From contig NZ_CP046401.1 of assembly GCF_009762775.1 (NCBI RefSeq), forward strand, positions 1,860,001 through 1,924,000: a stretch of 64,000 bases of DNA, given 5' to 3'. How positions within the stretch are numbered: position 1 is the stretch's first letter; each line of letters opens with the position of its first letter. The notes under the pieces are model-generated. The model had not been told where the DNA came from, did not search any database, and was given only the letters and a program-made list of their open reading frames with translations. Positions 46,779 to 54,776 of this stretch are shown here, piece after piece. The position numbers and the translations under genes are program-made. This stretch comes from Maribellus comscasis (lineage in GTDB: Bacteria > Bacteroidota > Bacteroidia > Bacteroidales > Prolixibacteraceae).

Positions 46779-46902
46779 GCCTTTCCCCTATAAAAGGCGA
46801 AACATAAGTTTTAAATTAACCGATTTTACCAATCTATGAAGGGTAAAAATATAGACAGCGCAGATTTTTAAGCCATTTGTCAGACACAAATGGCTTTTTT
46901 TA
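46779..46902 (+). ncRNA. Putative small structured RNA ending in a terminator (copy B)
   Basis: Three hairpins stand in a row: GCCTTT/AAAGGC near 46779-46798, TTTACC/GGTAAA near 46824-46847, and the terminator at 46870-46902. The nearest upstream plus-strand gene ends about 290 bases earlier. The block shares ordered words with 33360-33413 upstream of glgB: AACAT, GTTTTAAATTAA (46808-46819), ACAGC (46855-46859) and TTTTAAGCCAT (46866-46876); copy B has about 22 more bases between them. The 5' end is uncertain. It could be a stand-alone sRNA or a leader attenuator for pyrH. Confidence 0.45.
46870..46902 (+). terminator. Strong intrinsic terminator upstream of pyrH
   Basis: AGCCATTTGT (46871-46880) pairs perfectly with ACAAATGGCT (46886-46895) around CAGAC, followed by a T run to 46901. 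Confidence 0.9.
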
Positions 46903-46917
46903 TTTTTCTATAACACC

Positions 46918-46925
46918 TATCTTTA
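46918..46925 (+). promoter_or_regulatory. -7-like promoter box for pyrH
   Basis: TATCTTTA matches TAnnTTTG at seven of eight positions, 66 bases before pyrH and just after the copy-B terminator. The same octamer precedes glgB. Confidence 0.45.
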
Positions 46926-46991
46926 GAAAATCAGAAATGTTACGATAACTATAAACTTTTTTGTTTCCGGATAGAAAAAACTAAACTGTAA

Positions 46992-47702
46992 ATGAAAAAA
47001 TACAAAAGAATACTATTAAAGCTAAGCGGCGAGTCGCTAATGGGAGAACAAAATTATGGAATCGACAGTTCCCGTTTAAACGATTATGCAGAACAAATTG
47101 CGGAATTGTCAAAGTCCGGAATTGAAATTGGAATTGTTATTGGCGGAGGAAATATTTTCAGGGGACTAAGTGGAGCGGCCAAAGGTTTTGACAGAGTAAA
47201 CGGAGATCAGATGGGAATGCTGGCCACAACAATTAATAGCCTGGCCCTTAATTCCGCATTAAAGAATCAGGGTATAAAATCAAAAATGCTTACCGCTATA
47301 AGAATGGAACCTGTTGGGGAATACTACTCAAAAGGGAAAGCTGTGGAAGCCCTTGCAAATGGAGAAGTAGTTATTATTTCCGGGGGAACCGGCAACCCTT
47401 ATTTTACCACAGATACAGCAAGTGCTCTGCGAGGAATTGAAATAGAAGCCGATATTATGCTAAAAGGTACGCGTGTTGATGGAATTTATTCTGCAGACCC
47501 GGAAAAATTTCCCGATGCGACAAAATATGAAAAAATAAGTTTCGATGAAATTTATAAAAAGAATCTAAAAATTATGGATTTAACCGCAACCACTTTATGT
47601 AAGGAAAACAATTTGCCGGTTATGGTATTTAATATGGATAAGAAGGGAAATTTAGCAAAGGTGCTTAACGGAGAAAACATTGGAACTATTGTTTATAATT
47701 GA
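46992..47702 (+). CDS. pyrH: UMP kinase PyrH
   Basis: Phosphorylates UMP to UDP. The 236 residues belong to the amino-acid-kinase fold: YKRILLKLSGESLMG at the start, GIVIGGGNIFRG, DQMGMLATTINSLALNSAL, VVIISGGTGNPYFTTDTASALRGIE and DGIYSADPEKFPDATKYEKISF are all typical. It is followed by frr, the usual partner, but a promoter box lies between them. Upstream is the structured intergenic RNA candidate. Confidence 0.97.
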   Translation: MKKYKRILLKLSGESLMGEQNYGIDSSRLNDYAEQIAELSKSGIEIGIVIGGGNIFRGLSGAAKGFDRVNGDQMGMLATTINSLALNSALKNQGIKSKMLTAIRMEPVGEYYSKGKAVEALANGEVVIISGGTGNPYFTTDTASALRGIEIEADIMLKGTRVDGIYSADPEKFPDATKYEKISFDEIYKKNLKIMDLTATTLCKENNLPVMVFNMDKKGNLAKVLNGENIGTIVYN

Positions 47703-47763
47703 CATTTTTTCAACCTTTTTAGAATAAATTAAGTAAAAAATTTTCACGTATTTATATTTTTTC

Positions 47764-47771
47764 TATATTTG
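47764..47771 (+). promoter_or_regulatory. -7 promoter box for frr
   Basis: TATATTTG is an exact TAnnTTTG match 36 bases before the chosen frr start. It overlaps the first bases of a longer possible frame (ATG 47769), which argues for the later start. Confidence 0.5.
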
Positions 47772-47807
47772 CTAACAGTCCATGGTTGGAAACTCAGGCT
47801 TAATTCA

Positions 47808-48371
47808 ATGCACGAAGAAGTAGAATTAGTTTTAGACGATTGTAAAGAAAGAATGGGGGCTGCAATAGAGCACCTTGAGAAAGAGTTACTACACATTAGG
47901 GCTGGCAAAGCGTCTCCAGCTATGCTGGATGGAGTACTGGTAGAATATTACGGAAGTATGGCTCCGCTTAATCAGGTTTCGAACATAAGTACTCCTGATG
48001 CAAGAACGGTAGCCATTCAACCTTGGGAAAAAGGTTTGATTCCTGTTATAGAAAAAGCTATATTAGCGGCAAATTTGGGTTTTAATCCAGATAATAACGG
48101 TGAAATCATTCGGATTAATATTCCTGCGCTCACTGAAGAAAGGAGAAAATCGCTTGTAAAACAAGTGCATCAGGAAGGAGAAAATGCAAAAGTGAGCATA
48201 AGGACAGCAAGAAAAGACGCCAATGACATGTTGAAGAAGTTGTTAAAGGACGGACTGTCTGAAGATATGGAAAAAGATGCGGAAACAGACGTTCAAAAAT
48301 TAACTGACAACTTTGGAAAAGAAGTAGATGACTTAGTTAATACTAAGGAAAAAGATATTATGACTATTTGA
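47808..48371 (+). CDS. frr: Ribosome recycling factor
   Basis: Splits the post-termination ribosome together with EF-G. The 187-residue length is standard when started at ATG 47808 (MHEEVELVLDDCKERM). The three-helix domain and the hinge are recognisable: LHIRAGKASPAMLDGVLVEYYGS, TVAIQPWEKG, INIPALTEERRKSLVKQ and the C-terminal LTDNFGKEVDDLVNTKEKDIM. A frame opening at 47769 would add 13 residues lying over the -7 box, so it is rejected. A terminator follows at 48425. Confidence 0.96.
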   Translation: MHEEVELVLDDCKERMGAAIEHLEKELLHIRAGKASPAMLDGVLVEYYGSMAPLNQVSNISTPDARTVAIQPWEKGLIPVIEKAILAANLGFNPDNNGEIIRINIPALTEERRKSLVKQVHQEGENAKVSIRTARKDANDMLKKLLKDGLSEDMEKDAETDVQKLTDNFGKEVDDLVNTKEKDIMTI

Positions 48372-48424
48372 TTGTTTCTAGTTTTCTGTTTTCTGAACAT
48401 TGTTTAATTGTTTTCATGGCTTTG

Positions 48425-48453
48425 AGGCAGCTTGTAGAAGCTGCCTTTTTTTT
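48425..48453 (+). terminator. Terminator after frr
   Basis: AGGCAGCTT (48425-48433) pairs perfectly with AAGCTGCCT (48438-48446) around GTAG, followed by a run of Ts. Confidence 0.92.
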
Positions 48454-48474
48454 GTCTTGTCTGACCACCTTACC

Positions 48475-48504
48475 AAAACAAAAACCTGCCAAAACTGACA
48501 GGTT
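48475..48504 (-). terminator. Terminator for the 54.5-48.5 kb minus-strand gene set
   Basis: On the minus strand AACCTGTCA pairs with TGGCAGGTT (one wobble) around GTTT and runs into TTTGTTTTGG. It lies about 30 bases after the stop of the 81-residue gene. Confidence 0.8.
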
Positions 48505-48534
48505 CTTCACTCACTTTCAATAATTAAAAACCGG

Positions 48535-48780
48535 TTACTTTTTCTTTTTACGAAGAAGTAAAAACGCAACAACCGCAATTACAACCACAGCTACAATTAC
48601 GATTACTATTGTATTTGAACCAGAAGTTTGCTCTGCACCAGCCAATACGTCCTGCTGCATATATGAGCTGTCCTGAGAACTAAGATTGTCAATATAAGTA
48701 CCATCGTCCTGAGCCAAAAGATTTGGCATCTTTAACAATACAAGAATTACAAATGCTGATAAGTTTTTTAACAATTTCAT
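48535..48780 (-). CDS. Small exported membrane protein, 81 residues
   Basis: No family is recognised. It has a signal peptide (LLKNLSAFVILVLLKMPNLLAQ, likely cut after LAQ), then a polar, Ser/Asp/Gln-rich extracytoplasmic segment of ~30 residues (DDGTYIDNLSSQDSSYMQQD). A C-terminal membrane helix (TIVIVIVAVVVIAVVAFLLL) ends in RKKKK. The layout is a type I membrane protein with a basic cytoplasmic stub. It is not a sortase substrate: no LPxTG is present. It lies 12 bases after the GT39-like gene and ends the minus-strand run, so it may assist the glycosyltransferases. The terminator at 48475-48504 follows. Confidence 0.7.
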   Translation of the reverse strand: MKLLKNLSAFVILVLLKMPNLLAQDDGTYIDNLSSQDSSYMQQDVLAGAEQTSGSNTIVIVIVAVVVIAVVAFLLLRKKKK

Positions 48781-48792
48781 ACTTTCATTTTT

Positions 48793-50739
48793 TTAGTTTA
48801 TATCTAATTTATCTTTAACCTCTTGCAATAATAACTTTGCTGGCTTATACCGCCTGTTAATCTGAATTAGCTCTTCCAATTTTGCGTATGAAGCACGAAA
48901 ATTATTTTCATTATATAATTTCTGCGCTTCCAAAAGATAAAATGGTTCGTATAAGGGATAAATTTCACGACCTTTTTGAACATATTTATTAAAATTTTCC
49001 AAATCGTCTTTCAAAAGGTATATTTTAGCAAGTTGCACCATTAACCATACATTTTGCGGATCTTCATCCAACGAATAAATTAATTCATGTTCTGCATCAA
49101 AGTAATTTCCATTTTCAAGTTCAACAATTCCCTGATAATCACCTTTACTTTTTCTTATTAACAAAACAGCAATCGGATTTCCTTTGTGATAAAATGTTTT
49201 TAAGGCTGTTGTGGATTGCCATTTGTCGTTTTTTAACAAATACGGGTGAATATAATTTACACCGAAAATACCGTAATCCCAGTCGTAAGAACTTCTCTCC
49301 AGATACTTCACATATCGATATGTTACATTTGGCAAATCATCAAAATAATTTGAAAGATTACAATTTGAAGCAACGATGATCTTATTCTCACCAGTCATTT
49401 CTTTCAGCAAACCAGCCGGTTCTTTTAATCCGTGAAAGTAGTAATCATACTCATAATTACTCCATGCACTTTTATTACCACCCGAAAAAGAATTAAAATA
49501 AATGTAGTCAACGGGGAACGTTTTTGCCTGATGACTAAAAGGCATTAACATCAGCAAAAAAAATAATATTGTTCCGGCGTACCTGTAAGCAGGTTTTATG
49601 CTGAGCTTAAAAAACCGGTGGATTCCGAGAGATGAAATAATTGCCAAAGGAGGCAAAACAAAAAATAACTGCCGAACACCACTGTATAAATTTGATTTGA
49701 TAAGCAACACATAAACGATGGGGAAAAGAAAACTAAAAATCAAAAACGATTCATATAAAAACCCTTGAACATTCTGCCGCAAACCCGATTTAAATAGTAA
49801 GAACAGGTAGGTAAAAAAACCAAGAAATACAAACTCAGGTGTAGAAATCAGAAGCCATTTGGGCCAGTAATACCAGGGTAACTGAGTACTCCAAATAACA
49901 TCGCCTTCAAAAATCTGACGGATACTAACTTTGTAGTGTTCCATTACACCCAGACTTTCTAGCGGATTCTTTAAAACATTTTGTAAGGCATAGGGCCAGA
50001 ACAATAATCCAGCAAAGTAGCCAATTATAATGATTACAATTAACTGGCCCGTTAGCCTGACAAAACAAGGTCTAGTTGAAACTATATGTTTAAGTTCAAA
50101 AGGCTTCAAAACAAAATACAGTACACCAAAAAGTCCGAGGTAGCCAAACAAAATTAATCCGCCAATCCGGACAGAGCAGGTAAAAGCAATAGCTGCTCCT
50201 AGTAAAATTGCCGTTTCCCATTTAGGTTTTGGTAATTCCATCAAATATCTAACAATCATATATACACCTGCAATATAACCTGTCGCAAAGGGTATATCTT
50301 TTAAGTTTCCAAATGCTTGTCCAAACAGCCGGGGCATAAAAACCAACACCAAAACGGTCACACTTGAAATCCAGTAAGAATTTGTTAACTGATGTGAAAC
50401 CAAACCGGAAAAAAAACACAACAACAAGAAAAAAAAAGCCCCCGTATAATGCCGTACCAGAAACTCATTCTCAAAATGAAATACTCTATTTACCAGTGCA
50501 GTATAGTTATCTACTGACTGGCCATAGTATTTCAGATTTGTAATCGGAGTATCCAGACACGATTTATCTTTACCTCCAGTAAAATACCAGTCGACAACTT
50601 TTTTTGCATGCGGGTAATGCAACTGTTCATCAACATTTACCGCTGCCCCCGGAGTCAATATGCCTAAAACCACCGCAACTATAAGCAAAATGGCAAAAAA
50701 AACATTCTTCGACTGGACTATATTTAACTCCTTATTCAT
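48793..50739 (-). CDS. GT39/ArnT-type membrane glycosyltransferase with C-terminal TPR-like tail
   Basis: A 648-residue polytopic protein with about ten to twelve hydrophobic helices. An Asp-Glu pair in the first periplasmic loop (AAVNVDEQLHYPHAKKVVDW) is the catalytic/metal motif typical of GT39-like lipid-linked sugar transferases. The last ~100 residues (from about 545) form helix pairs such as ENGNYFDAEHELIYSLDEDP and LEAQKLYNENNFRASYAKLE, which look like TPR repeats. It would move a sugar from a polyprenyl-phosphate donor onto a periplasmic acceptor. The upstream GT2 gene, which could make that donor, overlaps its start by eight bases. Confidence 0.75.
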   Translation of the reverse strand: MNKELNIVQSKNVFFAILLIVAVVLGILTPGAAVNVDEQLHYPHAKKVVDWYFTGGKDKSCLDTPITNLKYYGQSVDNYTALVNRVFHFENEFLVRHYTGAFFFLLLCFFSGLVSHQLTNSYWISSVTVLVLVFMPRLFGQAFGNLKDIPFATGYIAGVYMIVRYLMELPKPKWETAILLGAAIAFTCSVRIGGLILFGYLGLFGVLYFVLKPFELKHIVSTRPCFVRLTGQLIVIIIIGYFAGLLFWPYALQNVLKNPLESLGVMEHYKVSIRQIFEGDVIWSTQLPWYYWPKWLLISTPEFVFLGFFTYLFLLFKSGLRQNVQGFLYESFLIFSFLFPIVYVLLIKSNLYSGVRQLFFVLPPLAIISSLGIHRFFKLSIKPAYRYAGTILFFLLMLMPFSHQAKTFPVDYIYFNSFSGGNKSAWSNYEYDYYFHGLKEPAGLLKEMTGENKIIVASNCNLSNYFDDLPNVTYRYVKYLERSSYDWDYGIFGVNYIHPYLLKNDKWQSTTALKTFYHKGNPIAVLLIRKSKGDYQGIVELENGNYFDAEHELIYSLDEDPQNVWLMVQLAKIYLLKDDLENFNKYVQKGREIYPLYEPFYLLEAQKLYNENNFRASYAKLEELIQINRRYKPAKLLLQEVKDKLDIN

Positions 50740-51646
50740 AAAACTCTTTTACAAAATATATGGGTCGGTTTTGCACTTCTTTAAAAATCCGAAATATATA
50801 CTCGCCAATGATTCCCAAAAAAGTCAACTGAACTGATCCAAAAAAACTAATTGCCAAAAATGTTGAAGACCATCCTGTTGGAGCAAACCCAAGAAATTTT
50901 GAAGCCACTGTGTAAATTATTGCGCCCAGAAATACAACGATTCCAACTAATCCGAGATACAAACAAACTTTAATTGGCCATTTTGAGAAAGAATAAATAG
51001 CATCGGCTGCCAGTGCAAAAAGCTTTTTTCTGCTCATTTTGGCTTTGCCTCCCAACCTGTCCGGACGCTCAAACAAAATAATGTCTTGTTTAAACCCGAT
51101 AAAACTTCTGATACCTGGTAAATATCTGTTTCGTTCGGCAAATTTCAGAATTGCCTGATGGGCGTTCCTTTTCATTATGCAAAAATTCCCGGCATTGGAA
51201 ATTTGCTTTTCTTCTGTAATGCTGCTAAATATCTTATGAAAAATATTGATATATAACTTTTTGGAAAAACGCTCATTTCGGCTTTCGCGCACCGCAGTAA
51301 CAATATCAACATTTGTTTCTATTATCTTATTATATAAATCCGGAATCATCTCAGGAGGATCCTGAAAATCGCCATCCATCATAATAACATATTCGCCGTT
51401 TGCGTGTTCCAGTCCAGCCGTAAGAGCTGCCTGTAAACCAAAATTTCTTGAAAGGGAAACAACTTTTAATTGTTTGTTATTCTTTTTGAATTCCAACAAT
51501 TTTAAAAGAGTAGAATCGGTACTTCCGTCGTCGACACATACCACCTCAAACGAGTCGCTCAAAGACTTCAAATTTAAAAATACCTCTTCCAGTAAACGGT
51601 TTACTAACACGTTTTCATTATAAAGCGGTATGACAACAGAAATCAT
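50732..51646 (-). CDS. GT2 polyprenyl-phosphate glycosyltransferase (DPM1/GtrB/ArnC type)
   Basis: A 304-residue enzyme with a cytoplasmic GT-A domain (ISVVIPLYNENVLVNRLLEEV, VCVDDGSTDSTLLKL, the metal-binding YVIMMDGDFQDPPEMIPDL). Two C-terminal membrane helices follow (about 232-258 and 267-290). This is the form that loads a sugar onto polyprenyl phosphate. Its stop overlaps the start of the GT39-like gene by eight bases, a typical donor-maker/transferase pairing. The sugar is not readable. Confidence 0.88.
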   Translation of the reverse strand: MISVVIPLYNENVLVNRLLEEVFLNLKSLSDSFEVVCVDDGSTDSTLLKLLEFKKNNKQLKVVSLSRNFGLQAALTAGLEHANGEYVIMMDGDFQDPPEMIPDLYNKIIETNVDIVTAVRESRNERFSKKLYINIFHKIFSSITEEKQISNAGNFCIMKRNAHQAILKFAERNRYLPGIRSFIGFKQDIILFERPDRLGGKAKMSRKKLFALAADAIYSFSKWPIKVCLYLGLVGIVVFLGAIIYTVASKFLGFAPTGWSSTFLAISFFGSVQLTFLGIIGEYIFRIFKEVQNRPIYFVKEFYE

Positions 51647-51656
51647 TTCTCCATAT

Positions 51657-52997
51657 TTAAGCTTTATGTTGGATGCCCGGAACGGGAACCGGGAATTCCA
51701 TATCCACCGGGCCCATCACATATTCTTCAGGGCCTAATCTTTCTGTGGAATTCATCATTTCCTCCCATTCTACTTTTCTCCCGGTATACGCAGCAGTCCT
51801 TCCCATTATCGCTGTCAGTGTTGAAATTGCAGTTCTTTCAGCTTCAACAACCGGTGTATTTGTACGAATGGCAGTTACCAAATGTATATGTTCCTGTATG
51901 TAAGGAGAAATTTTCACAACCTCAGTAGAATTACCATCTTTGTTTTTGGGATATTCGTATTGCCATTTAACAGAACCATCCAGGTTGTAGACAGTGTTTA
52001 CACAGTTTGTATAACCTTCTGTTCCCATAATCAGTTCCCCCAGCGAGTTAGCACATCCATCAACCTGACGTGACATACTATGTGAAAAAACACCATTCCC
52101 AAAATCGAAGTCAATACTAAAAAAGTCGTATTGGTCTCCGGTTAACCGATGAGCTCTGCCGCCAAACCCGATAGCTTCTTCCGGATGTTTTCCAAGAAAC
52201 CAGTTTACAACATCGATGTTATGCACATGCGTATCCAGAATATGGTCTCCACACAACCAGCAGAAATTATTCCAGTTTCTGAGCATGTACTCCATATCGC
52301 TCCAACCTTCCTCCCTTGTTCGGAACCATACATGCGATTGCAACCACATCGCTTTTGCAGAAAGAGGCTCTCCTATCGCCCCTGAAGCGACTTGTTTGTA
52401 TGTTTCAACATAATCCCGCTGGTGACGACGCTGGGTTCCTGTAATCACAGTCAAGCCCATATTCTCTGCCTTTCTGGATGTAGCAATTATTTGCCGGGCT
52501 CCAACCGGATCAACACAAACTGGTTTTTCAAGAAATACATTCTTTTTCGCCTGTACACAAGCGTCAAAATGTTCGGGCCTGAAATGTGGCGGCGTAGCCA
52601 GTATTACAACATCCACGTCAACCTCCAGGAGTTTCTTATATGCGTCAAATCCCCAAAAACAATTGTTTTCAGGCACTTCTACTTTTTGTTTCTGAAGTTT
52701 GCTCCGGCAATCCCATACCTTATCTTCAAATACATCGGCCAGGGCAACTAACTCCAAATTATCTCCGGCGGCCAAAAAATTTAACGCTGCTCCGGTTCCC
52801 CGGTTTCCACAACCGACTAAACCTGCCCGTAAAGTTTTACCATCAGGAGCTTTATCCAGCAGAGGGGGAAATTCATAATCAACTGTACTTTTTCTACTGC
52901 TGCAGGAATTCAAAGCGCTAAGTCCTGCCAAACCAGCTGCTCCAATTAAAGCCGATTTTTCAAGAAAATTCCTGCGGGATAGTTGATTCTTTTCCAT
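51657..52997 (-). CDS. Tat-exported Gfo/Idh/MocA family oxidoreductase, probable lipoprotein
   Basis: A 446-residue NAD(P)-dependent oxidoreductase-fold protein. The N-terminus has a twin-arginine signal (QLSRRNFLEKSALIGAAGLAG) and a cysteine at ALNSC that could be a lipobox. The Rossmann part shows LRAGLVGCGNRGTGAALNFL and FLEKPVCVDPVGARQI. The C-terminal part has EYMLRNWNNFCWLCGDHILDTHVHNIDVVNWFLG, with a catalytic-site-like His pair. Secreted family members in Bacteroidota act on sugars, sometimes as glycoside-cleaving oxidoreductases; the substrate is unknown. It follows the cytochrome/SUMF1 gene by 17 bases and precedes the GT2 gene by 10. Confidence 0.88.
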   Translation of the reverse strand: MEKNQLSRRNFLEKSALIGAAGLAGLSALNSCSSRKSTVDYEFPPLLDKAPDGKTLRAGLVGCGNRGTGAALNFLAAGDNLELVALADVFEDKVWDCRSKLQKQKVEVPENNCFWGFDAYKKLLEVDVDVVILATPPHFRPEHFDACVQAKKNVFLEKPVCVDPVGARQIIATSRKAENMGLTVITGTQRRHQRDYVETYKQVASGAIGEPLSAKAMWLQSHVWFRTREEGWSDMEYMLRNWNNFCWLCGDHILDTHVHNIDVVNWFLGKHPEEAIGFGGRAHRLTGDQYDFFSIDFDFGNGVFSHSMSRQVDGCANSLGELIMGTEGYTNCVNTVYNLDGSVKWQYEYPKNKDGNSTEVVKISPYIQEHIHLVTAIRTNTPVVEAERTAISTLTAIMGRTAAYTGRKVEWEEMMNSTERLGPEEYVMGPVDMEFPVPVPGIQHKA

Positions 52998-53014
52998 AAT
53001 TCTTTTTAGTGTTT

Positions 53015-54514
53015 TTATTGAAAATCATTCGGGTCGTATTCACATACAACACGGAAACCTACATTCTTACTGTCTGAATACCACCAAATACTTTTGGGTA
53101 TTTGCGGGTCGGTCACCAACCACTCTTTGGTTTTTGTAAAATCACGACGTGCCACACGTACATCCTTTGCTGAATTATTATAAGAACCGCCCCGAACAAC
53201 ATGTTCCTGTCCACTTCTTGGACCACGCGGATTTTTGACTATCCCCTGAGGATATTTCCCATAAACCTGAGGATCATAGTAATCCAGACAAAATTCAGCA
53301 ACATTGCCCAGCATATTCTTTAAACCAAACGGATTTGCTTTTACTTTATCCGGTTGTTGCGTTTTATACGGACTATTCTCCTGGTATATAACATACGAAT
53401 TAATCACGGTAGTATCAACACCAAATATTTTCTTAAAAAATCCATCGGATTCGTAATCTTTAGGTGCTCCTTCAAAGAAATAGGCTCCATGAGTTCCTCC
53501 CCTGGCAGCAAATTCCCATTCAGCTTCTGTGGGCAGACGGTATTCTTTACCTGTTACACTGCTCAACCACCTGCAATAGGTTTCCGCTGCGTGAAAACTC
53601 ATGGTAATCGCCGGGCGACTTCCTTTTCCCCACCCTTGATCGGGTGCGCCCCAAGGAGGTGTCGCGCCGGTAATTCCATCTACATCTTGATTTGTTTCCA
53701 ACTCTGCTTCTTTTCTTCCCTGGGAACTGGTTGCATTAAAAAATGCCAGATATTCGTCCCAGGTAACCTCCACTTCAGCCATCCAAAAACTGTCAACTTC
53801 TACTTCACGAACAGGTCCTTCAGTTGGTTGACGGTAAGCTTCATTTGCCGGGCTTCCCATATTAAATTGTCCGCCCGGAACGGCAACCATTTTGAAAGAA
53901 ACCGAAGTTTCAGGAATTTTTTCTACAAAGTCAGAGAACTCATTTATTTTAGTTGAATGTTGGTAAATTTCTTTATTCTTTGCGATTCTGTCTTCTACGA
54001 TTGTTAAACTGGTTTCTCCTCTGTAATGCCCGACTCCCGGGTGGCACTTTAAACAGGAAGTTGATTCCGGGTCCCGCAGATATTTTAAATGCGATTCGCT
54101 TCCCAATGCGTTTAATGTCGACGGAAATAAATTTGTATGGCACTTTTTACATCCGTCTTCGTAAACAAATCTTCTTGCAGCTTCCAGCGTTCTTTTATCC
54201 TCCCAGTTAATTTCATCCACATCCTTTGTCATATAAACATACAAATCGTGAATTCCATGATATGCTTTGCGTGTCAGAAACCGAACCGTCTGATCCTCTG
54301 GTGGCAAATGGCAATCAACACAATTTATCGACACTCCACTGGGTGTGTTGTGATGTATTGAAAGTTTCCAACTTGCATCTGCATGCGGATGAACATGACA
54401 AGATGCGCACGATTCGTTCGTTGATGTATAATGAACTACTTTTTTTGATGCAGTTAGCAACAATATAAAAGTTAATCCTCCCGCGATAAAAATCAAATAA
54501 TACTTTCGCCTCAC
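53015..54514 (-). CDS. Tetraheme cytochrome c fused to a SUMF1 (formylglycine-enzyme-like) domain
   Basis: A 499-residue exported protein. One N-terminal membrane anchor (YYLIFIAGGLTFILLLTA) is followed by four heme-binding CxxCH motifs at about residues 36-40, 65-69, 122-126 and 154-158, in NapC/NirT-like spacing. The rest (about 205-495) is a SUMF1-type fold: MVAVPGGQFNMGSPA, MAEVEVTWDEYLAFF, EYRLPTEAEWEFAARGG, NMLGNVAEFCLDYY, HVVRGGSYNNSAKDVRVARR, NVGFRVVCE. The paired catalytic cysteines of true formylglycine-generating enzymes are absent, so it probably is not a sulfatase activator. It is first in the minus-strand run and divergent from the LamG regulator. The role is unknown; membrane electron transfer coupled to a modifying or binding domain is plausible. 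Confidence 0.8.
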   Translation of the reverse strand: MRRKYYLIFIAGGLTFILLLTASKKVVHYTSTNESCASCHVHPHADASWKLSIHHNTPSGVSINCVDCHLPPEDQTVRFLTRKAYHGIHDLYVYMTKDVDEINWEDKRTLEAARRFVYEDGCKKCHTNLFPSTLNALGSESHLKYLRDPESTSCLKCHPGVGHYRGETSLTIVEDRIAKNKEIYQHSTKINEFSDFVEKIPETSVSFKMVAVPGGQFNMGSPANEAYRQPTEGPVREVEVDSFWMAEVEVTWDEYLAFFNATSSQGRKEAELETNQDVDGITGATPPWGAPDQGWGKGSRPAITMSFHAAETYCRWLSSVTGKEYRLPTEAEWEFAARGGTHGAYFFEGAPKDYESDGFFKKIFGVDTTVINSYVIYQENSPYKTQQPDKVKANPFGLKNMLGNVAEFCLDYYDPQVYGKYPQGIVKNPRGPRSGQEHVVRGGSYNNSAKDVRVARRDFTKTKEWLVTDPQIPKSIWWYSDSKNVGFRVVCEYDPNDFQ

Positions 54515-54520
54515 CTGGTT

Positions 54521-54676
54521 TTTAATTCATTTCAAAGTTTAATGGCGCCAATATAGTTTTAGGCTATTAGCTATTTATTAATACCCCTTGTACCTGATAT
54601 TTAATTCATTCTTAATTTAAAATTAATTGAAGCAATGAAATTATTGATTTAAAACAACTTATACTTTTAATTCATT
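54521..54676. repeat. Three 11-bp direct repeats in the divergent promoter region
   Basis: TTTAATTCATT occurs exactly at 54521-54531, 54600-54610 and 54666-54676, between the cytochrome/SUMF1 gene and the regulator gene. The spacings are 79 and 66 bases. The last copy ends 34 bases before the -7 box at 54711. Three exact copies within 160 bases are unlikely by chance even in AT-rich DNA, so they are candidate operators for the divergent regulator. Confidence 0.5.
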
Positions 54677-54710
54677 TTTTGTAAAAATTTTTCATTCTTG
54701 AAAAAAAATA

Positions 54711-54718
54711 TATATTTG
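54711..54718 (+). promoter_or_regulatory. -7 promoter box for the LamG regulator gene
   Basis: TATATTTG is an exact TAnnTTTG match, 58 bases before the start codon. No well-spaced -33 TTTG was found, consistent with an activator-dependent promoter, though this is inference. Confidence 0.5.
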
Positions 54719-54776
54719 AACTGAAAATAATAAAAAATTAAGTGGTAAACAATACACCTATTAGCTTCATAATCGA

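Larger units (their letters stand above)
46491..46991. other. 501-base intergenic region between the acyl-CoA ligase gene and pyrH
   Basis: No coding gene or tRNA was found. The first ~280 bases are AT-rich and featureless apart from short inverted repeats. The RNA candidate at 46779-46902 and the pyrH promoter box at 46918-46925 occupy the right half. Confidence 0.7.

Noticed and set aside
48535-48780. Sortase substrate because of a C-terminal helix plus basic tail
   Set aside because: No LPxTG-like motif precedes the helix and no sortase gene is nearby.
53015-54514. Sulfatase-activating formylglycine-generating enzyme
   Set aside because: The paired active-site cysteines near the C-terminus are missing and no sulfatase gene is in the window.
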